From: MGIIb-O2 sp002494975
GTDB lineage: Archaea > Thermoplasmatota > Poseidoniia > Poseidoniales > Thalassarchaeaceae
Assembly: GCA_028355015.1 (NCBI GenBank)
Contig: JAOMRN010000006.1
Coordinates: 1 to 55,069 of the forward strand
Length of the DNA: 55,069 nt
Direction of reading: 5' to 3'
Position 1 is the stretch's first letter. The number at the start of each line of letters is the position of its first letter. Made by a program: the position numbers and the translations under genes. Below the pieces are notes generated by a model. It had not been told where the DNA came from. It did no database searches and was given only the letters and a program-made list of their open reading frames with translations. Shown here piece by piece: positions 46,703 through 55,069 of this stretch.

Positions 46703-48721
46703 ATGGGAGAGGGGCTGAATGCCAAAACTTTGGCTATAGTCGTATTATTATTCGTCTCTTTCTGTAGTATGCCTTCTTATGCTCAAGATTCTCAAGATGA
46801 AAATGTATCTTGTTGCGAAAGTAGCGATTTCGATTTATACTTACTAGATGAATCTTCTAATGGAAGGTTATCTCCTTTCGAGAATGAATTATCTGATGAA
46901 TTTTCGGCAACCGTTTCTGCATGGCAGCAGGGAGAAATTGAAGTAGGTACATGGGAAGTAATATGGGGTTCTGAAGGAAACTACCCTACACAAACTTGGT
47001 CATTTACAATCCCTTACAAAGTTGAAGGAGCAGTGGGGGTCACAATAAATTCTACATTAGATATTAGAATTGGAGGGTCTTTTTACTCAGGTAATGCAGG
47101 ACCAGGAGGAGTTGAACCGTTCCTAAATGGAGAAGGAGAATTGGAGATTTCAGTTCAAGTCACATCAGGAACAGTAAATGATGGAGATAAAGTAGAACTT
47201 TCTCTTTCTATGAATAATCTACTTTTCTCTAATCCAACTGCAGAGGCGGGACTGACTTTTTTGTGGGGTTCGGATGATTCGGTTGCTAAAGTAACTGGCC
47301 GCTTACCATTAGTAGATATCAAAATAAAGGATGCAAGTGTCACTTCAGGGTTAGTATATTTCCCGATAAATGTTAATTCAGGATTCGATGGAGATATGTG
47401 GTCATTATCCACTGGAAGTTTTATGCTCCAGGGTTCACCTCTGACATTAAGCCCAATAGCTACACCTTTGGAATCAGGAGTTGAGGTAACATTTGTCTGG
47501 GAAATGCCAGAAGATACAGAAAGTGGAATCTATACTACTGAATTTATCATTTCTCCGCAGTCAGGTCTGGAAATTTCTGTATCAAAATCACATGAAATAA
47601 ACATAGGAGACAACAATGGAGGAACTGGGAGCTATTATCCTTCCTCTGAACCATTACGAACTAGCGGATCAGTAGTTAGTGTAGAGATTGATGCTAAATT
47701 TAAAGGGGATATAATTGAAAAGAAAATTGAGATATCTTTTGACAGTGCAATGTCACAATGGATGAGGTGGGGCATGGATAATATAGGAAATACAAGTTTA
47801 GATTCGAATAGTTGGTGGAAGAATCTTAATTCATATTCAGACTCAGTTGCAACTTCAAATAGAAACAATGGGAAGGTGGATGACGATGAGTTACTCGCAC
47901 TAACATCGCATATTGCAGGTTCATCATCTGATATGCGATCTTTTATGCAAAATGGCTTATCCTTAGATATTGAGTCTATTATAGGAATAAATCCAGTAGA
48001 TTTAGGAGGTACGTCTTATGATATTGACATGGGTGGAACTAGGTCATTCGCTGCAGAAGAAATAACGATAACAATCGAGACATCATATTCTGTAATAGAT
48101 AATGAAAGACAGCTATTAATTGAAAAATTCATACGTAATCCTACGAATAATTATTGGAAAGAAGTTAACATAGACGTAGAAATAAAAACAACAATGTTAG
48201 CAGGATTAGGACCAGTGTCAGCAAATGATATAGATTTTGAACATCGAAGATGGATATTCTTAGAGAGTATTCAAATTAAAGAAGAGCAAATAGAAGTAGA
48301 TGCAGATTTCAGAATTGAGTATTTACCATCTGGTAATATGGCGTTTAGCCCATTGGTTTCTGCTATGATATCAGTATTTGCACTCTGTGTTGCAATAGCA
48401 ATGGGGCTATTCTTAACTAGAAATAGAAGTAGTATGCCTTCTTTAATAACCGTAGTCGCTTTAGGAGGGCTCTCATTAGTCGTCTATGTTCTTGGTATGC
48501 CTATGCAGATAGTTTTAGCTATAGTTGCCTCAAGTATTTTACTAGTATTCCCTATATCTCTTGTATCCCCTAAATCAAACTCAGGAAATGGCTCTACGAG
48601 GAAAAAAGGACCCAGTATAGATTGCCCAGCATGTGGGACTAGTAATCCAGTAGAATCTAAAGTAAGACCATTAAGATTCGAATGTTCAGGGTGTGACGTA
48701 ATGTTAAGGATTGAAGAATAA
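46703..48721 (+). CDS. Surface/membrane protein with three C-terminal helices and a cytoplasmic zinc ribbon
   Basis: 672 residues. Signal peptide ~1-28 (ending PSYAQ). A beta-rich external region follows, with an EF-hand-like stretch NRNNGKVDDDEL near residue 385. Three transmembrane helices lie at ~545-567, 575-595 and 598-620. The last 35 residues form CPACG...CSGC, a likely zinc ribbon on the cytoplasmic side. No family recognised with certainty. It may relay an external signal inward; this is speculation from topology. Confidence 0.7.
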   Translation: MGEGLNAKTLAIVVLLFVSFCSMPSYAQDSQDENVSCCESSDFDLYLLDESSNGRLSPFENELSDEFSATVSAWQQGEIEVGTWEVIWGSEGNYPTQTWSFTIPYKVEGAVGVTINSTLDIRIGGSFYSGNAGPGGVEPFLNGEGELEISVQVTSGTVNDGDKVELSLSMNNLLFSNPTAEAGLTFLWGSDDSVAKVTGRLPLVDIKIKDASVTSGLVYFPINVNSGFDGDMWSLSTGSFMLQGSPLTLSPIATPLESGVEVTFVWEMPEDTESGIYTTEFIISPQSGLEISVSKSHEINIGDNNGGTGSYYPSSEPLRTSGSVVSVEIDAKFKGDIIEKKIEISFDSAMSQWMRWGMDNIGNTSLDSNSWWKNLNSYSDSVATSNRNNGKVDDDELLALTSHIAGSSSDMRSFMQNGLSLDIESIIGINPVDLGGTSYDIDMGGTRSFAAEEITITIETSYSVIDNERQLLIEKFIRNPTNNYWKEVNIDVEIKTTMLAGLGPVSANDIDFEHRRWIFLESIQIKEEQIEVDADFRIEYLPSGNMAFSPLVSAMISVFALCVAIAMGLFLTRNRSSMPSLITVVALGGLSLVVYVLGMPMQIVLAIVASSILLVFPISLVSPKSNSGNGSTRKKGPSIDCPACGTSNPVESKVRPLRFECSGCDVMLRIEE

Positions 48722-49576
48722 TTAAATTTGCCCGTCTCGGATTAATTTATCTACAAATTTACTAGAAGCAATGCTTGGATTGTCATCTTCCCAGTATTTT
48801 TTCGCAGAAGATATTTGACTTGCTAGATCCGTTGACCAACCATTACCCATTACACAATGCCAGACAATCTCTTCTAATCGAGAAGTTGATGGGCTAGAGC
48901 GAATTAAAGATGAGCGAATAAGGTGAGATAAGGCTCTTGCTCTACCTTCCATATCTAGAGTAACCCACCTAGAAGAAATCGCATTAAGTGCGTCAATATC
49001 TATCCATTCATAATCTGAAACATCAGGTTCTGGAACTTCTGGTAATGGAACTACTCTGATGGAGCCTTCGTCAGAGAGTAAATCTCTAAAGGCACTATAT
49101 AGCGGGTCATAAGTATGGTCTAAAGCAGAATTAATCCAATTACCAGATATTAGCCATGGCCTTAATTTTCGAGTACGAGGACCATGAGGTGATATGATTT
49201 GAGCTAATGCATGGCATTGAGCGACAGAAGTTAATGGACCCTTGCGAGAATCTCCCTTATGTCCGGTTAATCCTTCAACAACTAGTGAGGAGATAGTTAA
49301 CCGTAAAGGGTTAGTTAGAATTTCTGTTTTCGAAGAATCATCATCAATAATTTTGATCCATGGCCCATTTTTTGGTTCCTTAGTATTGAATTTCCTCCGG
49401 TATGATATTCCATTATCAATTAATGAGGATTCTATAACTGACATTGATAATGAACCTAAAATTGTTGGTTCACACAAAAGTAAAACTGGATCTTTTAATC
49501 GATTAATCTCCGAGGATGCAGTTACTAAAACATCCGAGACAACTGAGAATTGAATCTCATCAACTAGTAGCCTCAT
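48722..49576 (-). CDS. Unknown protein downstream of S15, possible degenerate DHH/RecJ-like protein
   Basis: 284 residues from MRLLVDEIQ (AGGGT six bases before the ATG; nine extra codons upstream are open). The segment LLLCEPTILGSLSMSVIESSLIDNGISYRRKF resembles the DAD-G-A-A...ALE..G pattern of archaeal RecJ-like (GAN/DHH) proteins, with the acidic catalytic residues mostly lost; to respect limits only short matches are claimed. In several archaea a DHH gene follows rps15, and here it is 44 bases behind S15. Soluble, no other motif seen. Confidence 0.45.
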   Translation of the reverse strand: MRLLVDEIQFSVVSDVLVTASSEINRLKDPVLLLCEPTILGSLSMSVIESSLIDNGISYRRKFNTKEPKNGPWIKIIDDDSSKTEILTNPLRLTISSLVVEGLTGHKGDSRKGPLTSVAQCHALAQIISPHGPRTRKLRPWLISGNWINSALDHTYDPLYSAFRDLLSDEGSIRVVPLPEVPEPDVSDYEWIDIDALNAISSRWVTLDMEGRARALSHLIRSSLIRSSPSTSRLEEIVWHCVMGNGWSTDLASQISSAKKYWEDDNPSIASSKFVDKLIRDGQI

Positions 49577-49620
49577 AGATGACCCTAGAGGGCCATAGTT
49601 CAAATCTTATGCCTAAAGAA

Positions 49621-50076
49621 CTACTCGACCATCAATCTTAGTTGGTCACGCTTGTAAGCCCAGCTAGATGACAATCTACCTGTTCCTATGTAGTACTTAG
49701 CTAAACGACGAATACGAGACTCGCATAACTCTAATTGACGGCGATTATGCAGATCTTTCTTATTAGAATTTAGATGATCAATCAAACTCAGTGCCTTGCG
49801 CATGAGATTCATCATATCTTCTGGATAAGTAGAAGTAAGATTGTTACGAGTTAGTGTCTTGGATATTCTCTCACCCATTACTAAACGAACATCAGGTACA
49901 GCATGCATATCTCTAAGCATAGTGCCTATTTTAGCGGAAGAATGGCCATCTTTAGCATATTTTAATATTAATTCTTCGACAGTGCTTTTATCAGATTCTG
50001 ACCACGAAGGGGCTGCATCAATATTGGGCTTAGATGAACCACTTGTTCCTTTTCCTTTGCTGTGCATACGCGCCAT
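49621..50076 (-). CDS. rps15: 30S ribosomal protein S15
   Basis: 151 residues, the archaeal/eukaryotic long form. MARMHSKGKGTSGS start, PSWSESDKSTVEELILKYAK helix, and the core LTRRx-type helix ending RRIRRLAKYYI...WAYKRDQ. Binds 16S rRNA central domain. Located 74 bases after arcS on the minus strand. Confidence 0.96.
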   Translation of the reverse strand: MARMHSKGKGTSGSSKPNIDAAPSWSESDKSTVEELILKYAKDGHSSAKIGTMLRDMHAVPDVRLVMGERISKTLTRNNLTSTYPEDMMNLMRKALSLIDHLNSNKKDLHNRRQLELCESRIRRLAKYYIGTGRLSSSWAYKRDQLRLMVE

Positions 50077-50150
50077 ATCAAGACCTCAGGTATCCGGCCG
50101 ACCTACTGCCCCTCTTTAATCGCTACGTAGACTCATACAACCAATTTTAC

Positions 50151-51935
50151 CTACAAACGATGTTGTGCACGCGCCAATCGACTGGGGCCGTCTGGCCATT
50201 CCCACCCTGCAGCTTCTGCCCTAGCCGAACCTACTAAATTACCATCTTGGTATACTAAGACCTCGTCACCTATCCTTATACTTCCTTTAAATTCAATAAC
50301 ATTAGATGAAAATAAGTCTCCTCGCCAATTGAATCCAGATACCAAATGTGCTTCAGGAAATTTACCACTTTCTGCTAGTAAAGGTAAACAGGCTTTAGTA
50401 AATGAAAATCGGCCTAGACGTGGATTCCACAATGCGAGTTGAGTTCCTTCTTTACGAATGGTAAATATTGGAGGTCTACCTTGAATCCCTGTACCTTGAA
50501 GCCATTTATCAGTACCATGTTGAAACCTTGAAAGTGCACCGATTTTACCTAGTCTATGCTTACTTTCTCTAATATCTAGCAAATTAAAGTCTTCAACGGA
50601 TTTATCAACAATTTGCTTTAGATAATCTAGTGCTTCAGGGGAACCAGCAGTCATGCCTTTTCTTGTATCAATGATTTCTACAGATTTTATATCTATTTCA
50701 ATACCACTATGATTTATTACTCTTACATAATTATTTCTAGAAATATATTCGGAAAGCATTGTACGTATAACAATCAATTCATCTGAATCCCAATCTCCAG
50801 TTACAGGAATATCATAATTACCTGCGGGCCAAATATCTTCTAATTCCCTAGGAACTAAACCAAGTGGAGCCGTCACCATTACTTCATGGATTGCATTAGA
50901 TGTTATTGATCGACTAAATCTCTTATGAGATGAAGATAATCTATAAGGTTTAGTCGCTGAACAAGGAAGTAGCAATAGAACCTTTGATTGATGAATAGGA
51001 GGAGTATGTTCACCGGCTACCCTTTTCCTCCAATCTTGAATCAAAGGGTCATCGCGGCTAGAATAACTATGACATCTTAATTCATGAAATTGGCCCTTGA
51101 CTCTTGATAAACCAGACTCACTGCCATCTAATCCTGACATCTTAGAATCATGAATTCTTAATCTTTCTACAGAACGCGGACTAGAAATTGCTTGTTTTTC
51201 GACTAATTCTCTAAGAGTACCTGACCTTATTGCCGACCTAGTTGCGGCAAGAGAATCTTTCCAACATTTAATTTGAGATGAAATTGAGGAATCCTCATCA
51301 ATTGACTCCTCTATTTCCCTAGGACCATTTTCAGTCAAAAGTACACCCAAAGAACAGGCATGCCGTGACCTTGCTAAATCAAATAAATCGACACCCATCC
51401 ATGTTAAAATTGCACAATTATCGGGGCCAGCGATACCAGGAGTCCAAATTAATGAAGAAGGAAATCTAGTTCTAATGATATATATTGCCTCAGATAATAA
51501 TCCTTTTTGGTTAGCTAATTGAGGAGAATCAGTAAGTATGATGATTGAAGGGACTAAACTCTCATCATTTAAAGAAAGGTCGTGATGAAGAGATTGCCAT
51601 GACACGGGTAAGATTTCTTTTCCTGTAGCGAATTCTCCTGAATTAGATTCAACTAAACTTGGTGGTAATACCAAACCTTCAGTCGCCACCCATGTATCTA
51701 AACTATCAAATGGAAGTGTAAGATTAGTTCGTGTTTTAATAGTTAATTTAGCTGGTAGATTAGTAGAATCTCTTGAAAATTCAAACGGAGCAATAGAATA
51801 TGGCAATTTTTCATCTTCTGATGATAGAATTAAAGCTGGTGACCAAGCATCTGGTGAATTTCTATCCCCTAAGCTGAATAAACGTCCAAAACGATGCCTT
51901 GCGACAACACTCCGTGCCAGTGGGCGCTCATCCAT
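50151..51935 (-). CDS. arcS: Archaeosine synthase ArcS (TgtA2)
   Basis: About 594 residues from MDERPLARS; a GTG 27 codons upstream (52016) is in frame but would overlap the divergent gene. An N-terminal degenerate TGT-like barrel (~1-290) is followed by the signature PCSATKPYRLSSSHKRF at ~322, which is specific to ArcS, and a C-terminal PUA domain (GDEVLVYQDGNLVGSARA). It converts preQ0 at position 15 of tRNA to archaeosine, adding lysine that a radical SAM partner then processes in many lineages. Confidence 0.92.
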   Translation of the reverse strand: MDERPLARSVVARHRFGRLFSLGDRNSPDAWSPALILSSEDEKLPYSIAPFEFSRDSTNLPAKLTIKTRTNLTLPFDSLDTWVATEGLVLPPSLVESNSGEFATGKEILPVSWQSLHHDLSLNDESLVPSIIILTDSPQLANQKGLLSEAIYIIRTRFPSSLIWTPGIAGPDNCAILTWMGVDLFDLARSRHACSLGVLLTENGPREIEESIDEDSSISSQIKCWKDSLAATRSAIRSGTLRELVEKQAISSPRSVERLRIHDSKMSGLDGSESGLSRVKGQFHELRCHSYSSRDDPLIQDWRKRVAGEHTPPIHQSKVLLLLPCSATKPYRLSSSHKRFSRSITSNAIHEVMVTAPLGLVPRELEDIWPAGNYDIPVTGDWDSDELIVIRTMLSEYISRNNYVRVINHSGIEIDIKSVEIIDTRKGMTAGSPEALDYLKQIVDKSVEDFNLLDIRESKHRLGKIGALSRFQHGTDKWLQGTGIQGRPPIFTIRKEGTQLALWNPRLGRFSFTKACLPLLAESGKFPEAHLVSGFNWRGDLFSSNVIEFKGSIRIGDEVLVYQDGNLVGSARAEAAGWEWPDGPSRLARAQHRL

Positions 51936-51997
51936 ACATACTGCGGACGAAGCATTTCGCTTGAAGCATTCTAAGAGGGGACCGTGTCCGAGGAGTC

Positions 51998-54124
51998 GTG
52001 AGACGCGTAGTTGCACTAACCTTAGCTATGCTATTCTTTAGTTCTAGTGCAGCCATAGTTAATGGACAATCGGAAGACAAAATCATACTCATTGAAGAGA
52101 ATATAGATTATGACGGGCCATTCTGGTATAGTGTATCATGCTTGAAGGTAAGTTGCCCTGGATTGACAATAGAAATTAATGACATCTCTACAAATTATAG
52201 TTCTGAAAATGACCATTTACTAGAATGGGCGGGGTTACTAAGTTCAGGAGCAAGTCTGACGATATCATCTAACTCTGGCATCTCAATCGAGGATATTTCA
52301 ATTCAAATGATTAAGGTAGATGAATTTTCAATAGTTGAAAATGAAGATTTAATAGATTCAATCCCATCACAAGGAGATCAGGAGAATTACTATACGATAA
52401 TAACTTCAGATGTTTGTTCATTAGGAAACTGTGATTTAGAAATAAAGAATTATGAAAGACAAACAGAATTCATTGGTATTTTAGATAATTACTCGGATAA
52501 AGATTCCATAAAAATAGGAGGAGAATATGGGGATGTAATAGAGGTATCTCAACTATATGGTGACCAACACCTAAGGGTCGAAGTTTGGCATAGAAACGAA
52601 CAAGGAAAGGTATTAATCGATAATGATTTACTTGAATCTGGGAGTTCTTTCTTAGAATACCCGGAAGATTATGAACTATGGTTGAGAATAAACTCTGATT
52701 CAAATAAAGAATCATACCCATATAAATTCACAATTTATAGGAATAATCAGTCAATAGAAGCCCCAACCGGAGGAGAACTATCTGTACCTTGGAATCATGG
52801 AGAGGCATTGACTTACCATGATTCATGGTATTACGAATCTTACATAGCTAAGTCAGATAAAAACGGTGATTCTATATTGTTCAAATTAGGTGCAGATACC
52901 GAAGTTAGTTTACTGTGTACATCTAGCAATAATAATATGATTTTCGAGATATTTCTGATAAAGCATGATACGAGTATAGAAAATATATCTCTCGAAAATG
53001 GGTTGTGCCCAGATATGATAGTATCAGATGAAAATACTGACGCAGTAGAAATGAGAATTAAAACAGAAGAAACGGGGCGATGGAATATTTCTTTCAATCC
53101 AATAAGGAAACTTGATGCAGGAGAATTATCAGATGCACCTGAATCAAGGTGGTTAATTCAACCGGATGAAAGATGGACAGAAATTCAACTAGATTCAGAA
53201 ATTACAGGTAGTCTCCACAGCAGCGATAATATTGATATTTACTTAATCAAAATTATAGATCAAAATGGGTCAAGAGTTTATCTTAATCAATTGATCAAAT
53301 CGGAAGTCAATTACACTATACAAGAAATAGATCAGGTTACAGGTCTACTTGTTAATACTTCAAATGGTGAAACAATTGTTCTGCCTTATGGAAATCATTC
53401 ATTTAGAATTGAACGAAGGGCTGATCAAGGAATAGAGATAGATTATACATTTAGATTAGAATATCTTGGAGAATATCAAGAACCTGAAATTGAAGATTAT
53501 CAAGATTTGTCCTGGATGTTTGATAATTTTTATAAGCTGATAGGAGTATTATTTTTAACTCCATTAATGATAGTAATATTTTGGAATAGAAAGGCAATAA
53601 TAAATCGAGAAAAGATGACAACAGACATACAACTACATGAGATGAAAAGGTTAATTCGAATTAGGGAAAGGCTTTCACAACAATTAAACAAAAATGAATC
53701 AAAAGATGAAAAGATAATTGATTCGGCTCTGAAACAGTTAGGTGAGAGTCCTTGGAATAGCATAAATGAAGTCTGGGGTAAACCAATACTGACTCACATG
53801 ACTGAACAAATAGATATCTGTGCTTGGAAGATTGCAGAAAATGAGAAAAATCTTCTTCTCGGAATAAAGGCAGGTAATTGTGATTGGGAGATGGTGGCTA
53901 TGAAAATCCATTTTCCAGAAGGAGCAAAACTGACTATTACGGATGTTTCACCAAAACATATATTTCAAGATGATGAAATATTTCTTGATACGATGAAAAA
54001 GAATTCTCAAAAATTTATAAGAATATCAATATCTGGTGAAAATGCAAATTTAGGACTACAATTTTCAGGGTTAGTAAATGGAGAACCTTTAGCAGCAGCA
54101 CCAAATAAGATAATTCATTGGTAA
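51998..54124 (+). CDS. Single-span surface protein with cytoplasmic helical domain
   Basis: 708 residues. GTG start behind GAGGAG; signal peptide MRRVVALTLAMLFFSSSAAI to about residue 24. The external part (~25-510) is beta-rich with cysteine pairs CLKVSC and CSLGNC that could form disulfides, and repeated short domains resembling pre-peptidase C-terminal folds. A transmembrane helix at ~512-531, then ~175 cytoplasmic residues: a basic helix (MKRLIRIRERLSQQL) and a mixed alpha/beta region. No family recognised. Ends against dnaJ with no gap. Confidence 0.7.
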   Translation: MRRVVALTLAMLFFSSSAAIVNGQSEDKIILIEENIDYDGPFWYSVSCLKVSCPGLTIEINDISTNYSSENDHLLEWAGLLSSGASLTISSNSGISIEDISIQMIKVDEFSIVENEDLIDSIPSQGDQENYYTIITSDVCSLGNCDLEIKNYERQTEFIGILDNYSDKDSIKIGGEYGDVIEVSQLYGDQHLRVEVWHRNEQGKVLIDNDLLESGSSFLEYPEDYELWLRINSDSNKESYPYKFTIYRNNQSIEAPTGGELSVPWNHGEALTYHDSWYYESYIAKSDKNGDSILFKLGADTEVSLLCTSSNNNMIFEIFLIKHDTSIENISLENGLCPDMIVSDENTDAVEMRIKTEETGRWNISFNPIRKLDAGELSDAPESRWLIQPDERWTEIQLDSEITGSLHSSDNIDIYLIKIIDQNGSRVYLNQLIKSEVNYTIQEIDQVTGLLVNTSNGETIVLPYGNHSFRIERRADQGIEIDYTFRLEYLGEYQEPEIEDYQDLSWMFDNFYKLIGVLFLTPLMIVIFWNRKAIINREKMTTDIQLHEMKRLIRIRERLSQQLNKNESKDEKIIDSALKQLGESPWNSINEVWGKPILTHMTEQIDICAWKIAENEKNLLLGIKAGNCDWEMVAMKIHFPEGAKLTITDVSPKHIFQDDEIFLDTMKKNSQKFIRISISGENANLGLQFSGLVNGEPLAAAPNKIIHW

Positions 54125-55069
54125 TTATCCTTTTCTGCGTGATTTAGCTTCTTCAGTGATTTTATTCTTTAATTCCTGTTCTGAAAAACTAATTTCATCT
54201 TTGATATCTAAGAGTTTTTTCTTTAAGCCGCGAGAAATCTTTGAAGGTATATCTAATTTTAAAAGAACCATTACTGAGCCTTTTCCATTACGAGTTCTTT
54301 GACTTGGTAGACCTCTTCCTTTCAGAGAAATTGTGTCTCCAGGCTTAGATCCAGAGGGAACTTTTATCTTCAGATTTTCACCGTCTAAATGAGGTATTTC
54401 AATTGTCGCACCAAGTACTAAATCGGTATAACTAAGAGGAATTGCCATTAAAAGATCGGCTCCATCTCTCTCAAACCATTCATGCTCATCAATTTCTATT
54501 TCTATGTATAAATGACCTGGGTCGCCATTTTCTGATTTAGCAGATTCCCCATAACCAGACATGCGCAGACGAGTGCCATTTTCAATCCCAGCAGGAACTG
54601 TAAACTGTACCTTCTTAGTCTCATTAGCTCTCCCATCACCTTGACAATTGGAACAAGGATTCTGAACTATTCTACCATCACCCTGGCAAGATGAACAATC
54701 ACTAACAACTTGCTGTGTAAATGGACCTACTCTTTCAATTCTCTGAATCCTTCCCCTACCATCACAGGCTGGACATTCTCGAACGCCCTCGGGTGAGGAC
54801 GACCCGAGGCCACTGCAATCTTTACAGGTCTTCAGTACTTGAAATTCAAGAGATTCTTCTGAACCATCCATTACTGCTTGGAATGCTACTGAATGTCTAA
54901 CAAGTAAATCTGAACCTCTCTGCCTCTTAGTTCGACGATTGCGACCACCTGAACCAAAAATTGAACCAAATACACTCTCAAAACCTCCTCCGAATAAGTC
55001 TTCTATACTGATATTGACTCCTTCGAAGCCACCTGGGCCAAATGGAGAGCCTCCCGGTCTATTATGCCC
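54125..55069 (-). CDS. dnaJ: Chaperone DnaJ, C-terminal part (5' end beyond window)
   Basis: The open frame continues past the right edge; 314 residues are visible. It starts in the Gly/Phe-rich linker (PFGPGGFEGVN, EDLFGGGFESVFGS), followed by four zinc-binding CxxCxGxG repeats (CKDCSGLG, CPACDGRG, CSSCQGDG, CSNCQGDG) and the two beta client-binding domains (VPAGIENGTRLRMSGYGE). The J-domain with HPD is outside. A type I Hsp40 that hands clients to DnaK. Confidence 0.96.
   Translation of the reverse strand, partial: GHNRPGGSPFGPGGFEGVNISIEDLFGGGFESVFGSIFGSGGRNRRTKRQRGSDLLVRHSVAFQAVMDGSEESLEFQVLKTCKDCSGLGSSSPEGVRECPACDGRGRIQRIERVGPFTQQVVSDCSSCQGDGRIVQNPCSNCQGDGRANETKKVQFTVPAGIENGTRLRMSGYGESAKSENGDPGHLYIEIEIDEHEWFERDGADLLMAIPLSYTDLVLGATIEIPHLDGENLKIKVPSGSKPGDTISLKGRGLPSQRTRNGKGSVMVLLKLDIPSKISRGLKKKLLDIKDEISFSEQELKNKITEEAKSRRKG

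Overview
The window looks like a chromosomal segment of a marine archaeon, most likely a Poseidoniia (Marine Group II/III, Thermoplasmatota) relative. This is inferred from content. The RNA polymerase large subunit is split (A', A''), and there is archaeal RpoH, aIF6, archaeosine synthase, type II GAPDH, RNase P proteins 2 and 4, and archaeal S15 and PheT. The genome is AT-rich, 23S and 5S rRNA are linked with no 16S beside them, and there are several long secreted, membrane-anchored proteins. No insertion sequence, prophage, CRISPR array or tRNA gene was seen.

Layout. 1-7551 (minus): RNA polymerase operon rpoH-rpoB-rpoA1-rpoA2, the last cut by the window edge. 7700-10860: a divergent control region with a GC-rich leader, a methyltransferase/biotin-ligase fusion, RNase P component 2, a divergent FtsZ/tubulin-like GTPase and a TPR protein. 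10958-17739: a respiratory cluster with a CxCH Reeler-like protein, Tat-type Rieske protein, cytochrome b6, a giant fusion of cytochrome b subunit IV to an HdrD/GlpC-like iron-sulfur oxidoreductase, and a ferredoxin. 17760-24369: asparagine synthetase, a lipid-kinase-like membrane protein, and propionate/methylmalonyl genes (MeaB, mutase B12 subunit, carboxyltransferase, biotin carrier). 24370-28570: aIF6, 5S and 23S rRNA with a long structured leader. 28570-37425 (minus): GAPDH, a 1589-residue subtilase, adenylate kinase, RNase P component 4, a YhbY-type RNA-binding protein and an ArsB/P-type transporter. 37587-46620: a GXGXG/glutamate-synthase-like protein, PheT, an SGNH surface protein, RNase HII and GluRS. 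46703-55069: two more surface proteins, a possible DHH-derived protein, S15, ArcS and the C-terminal part of DnaJ.

How the parts fit. The biotin ligase would charge the carrier protein that works with the carboxyltransferase. The methylmalonyl mutase subunit and its MeaB chaperone would carry propionyl-CoA on to succinyl-CoA. The biotin carboxylase, the large mutase subunit and the epimerase are not in the window. Electrons from acyl-chain breakdown could enter the unusual cytochrome b complex through its cytoplasmic CCG domains; this is an inference. The strongest candidate for an undescribed system is that complex. The second most interesting signal is a roughly 42-residue N-terminal module shared by RNA polymerase subunits H and A''.
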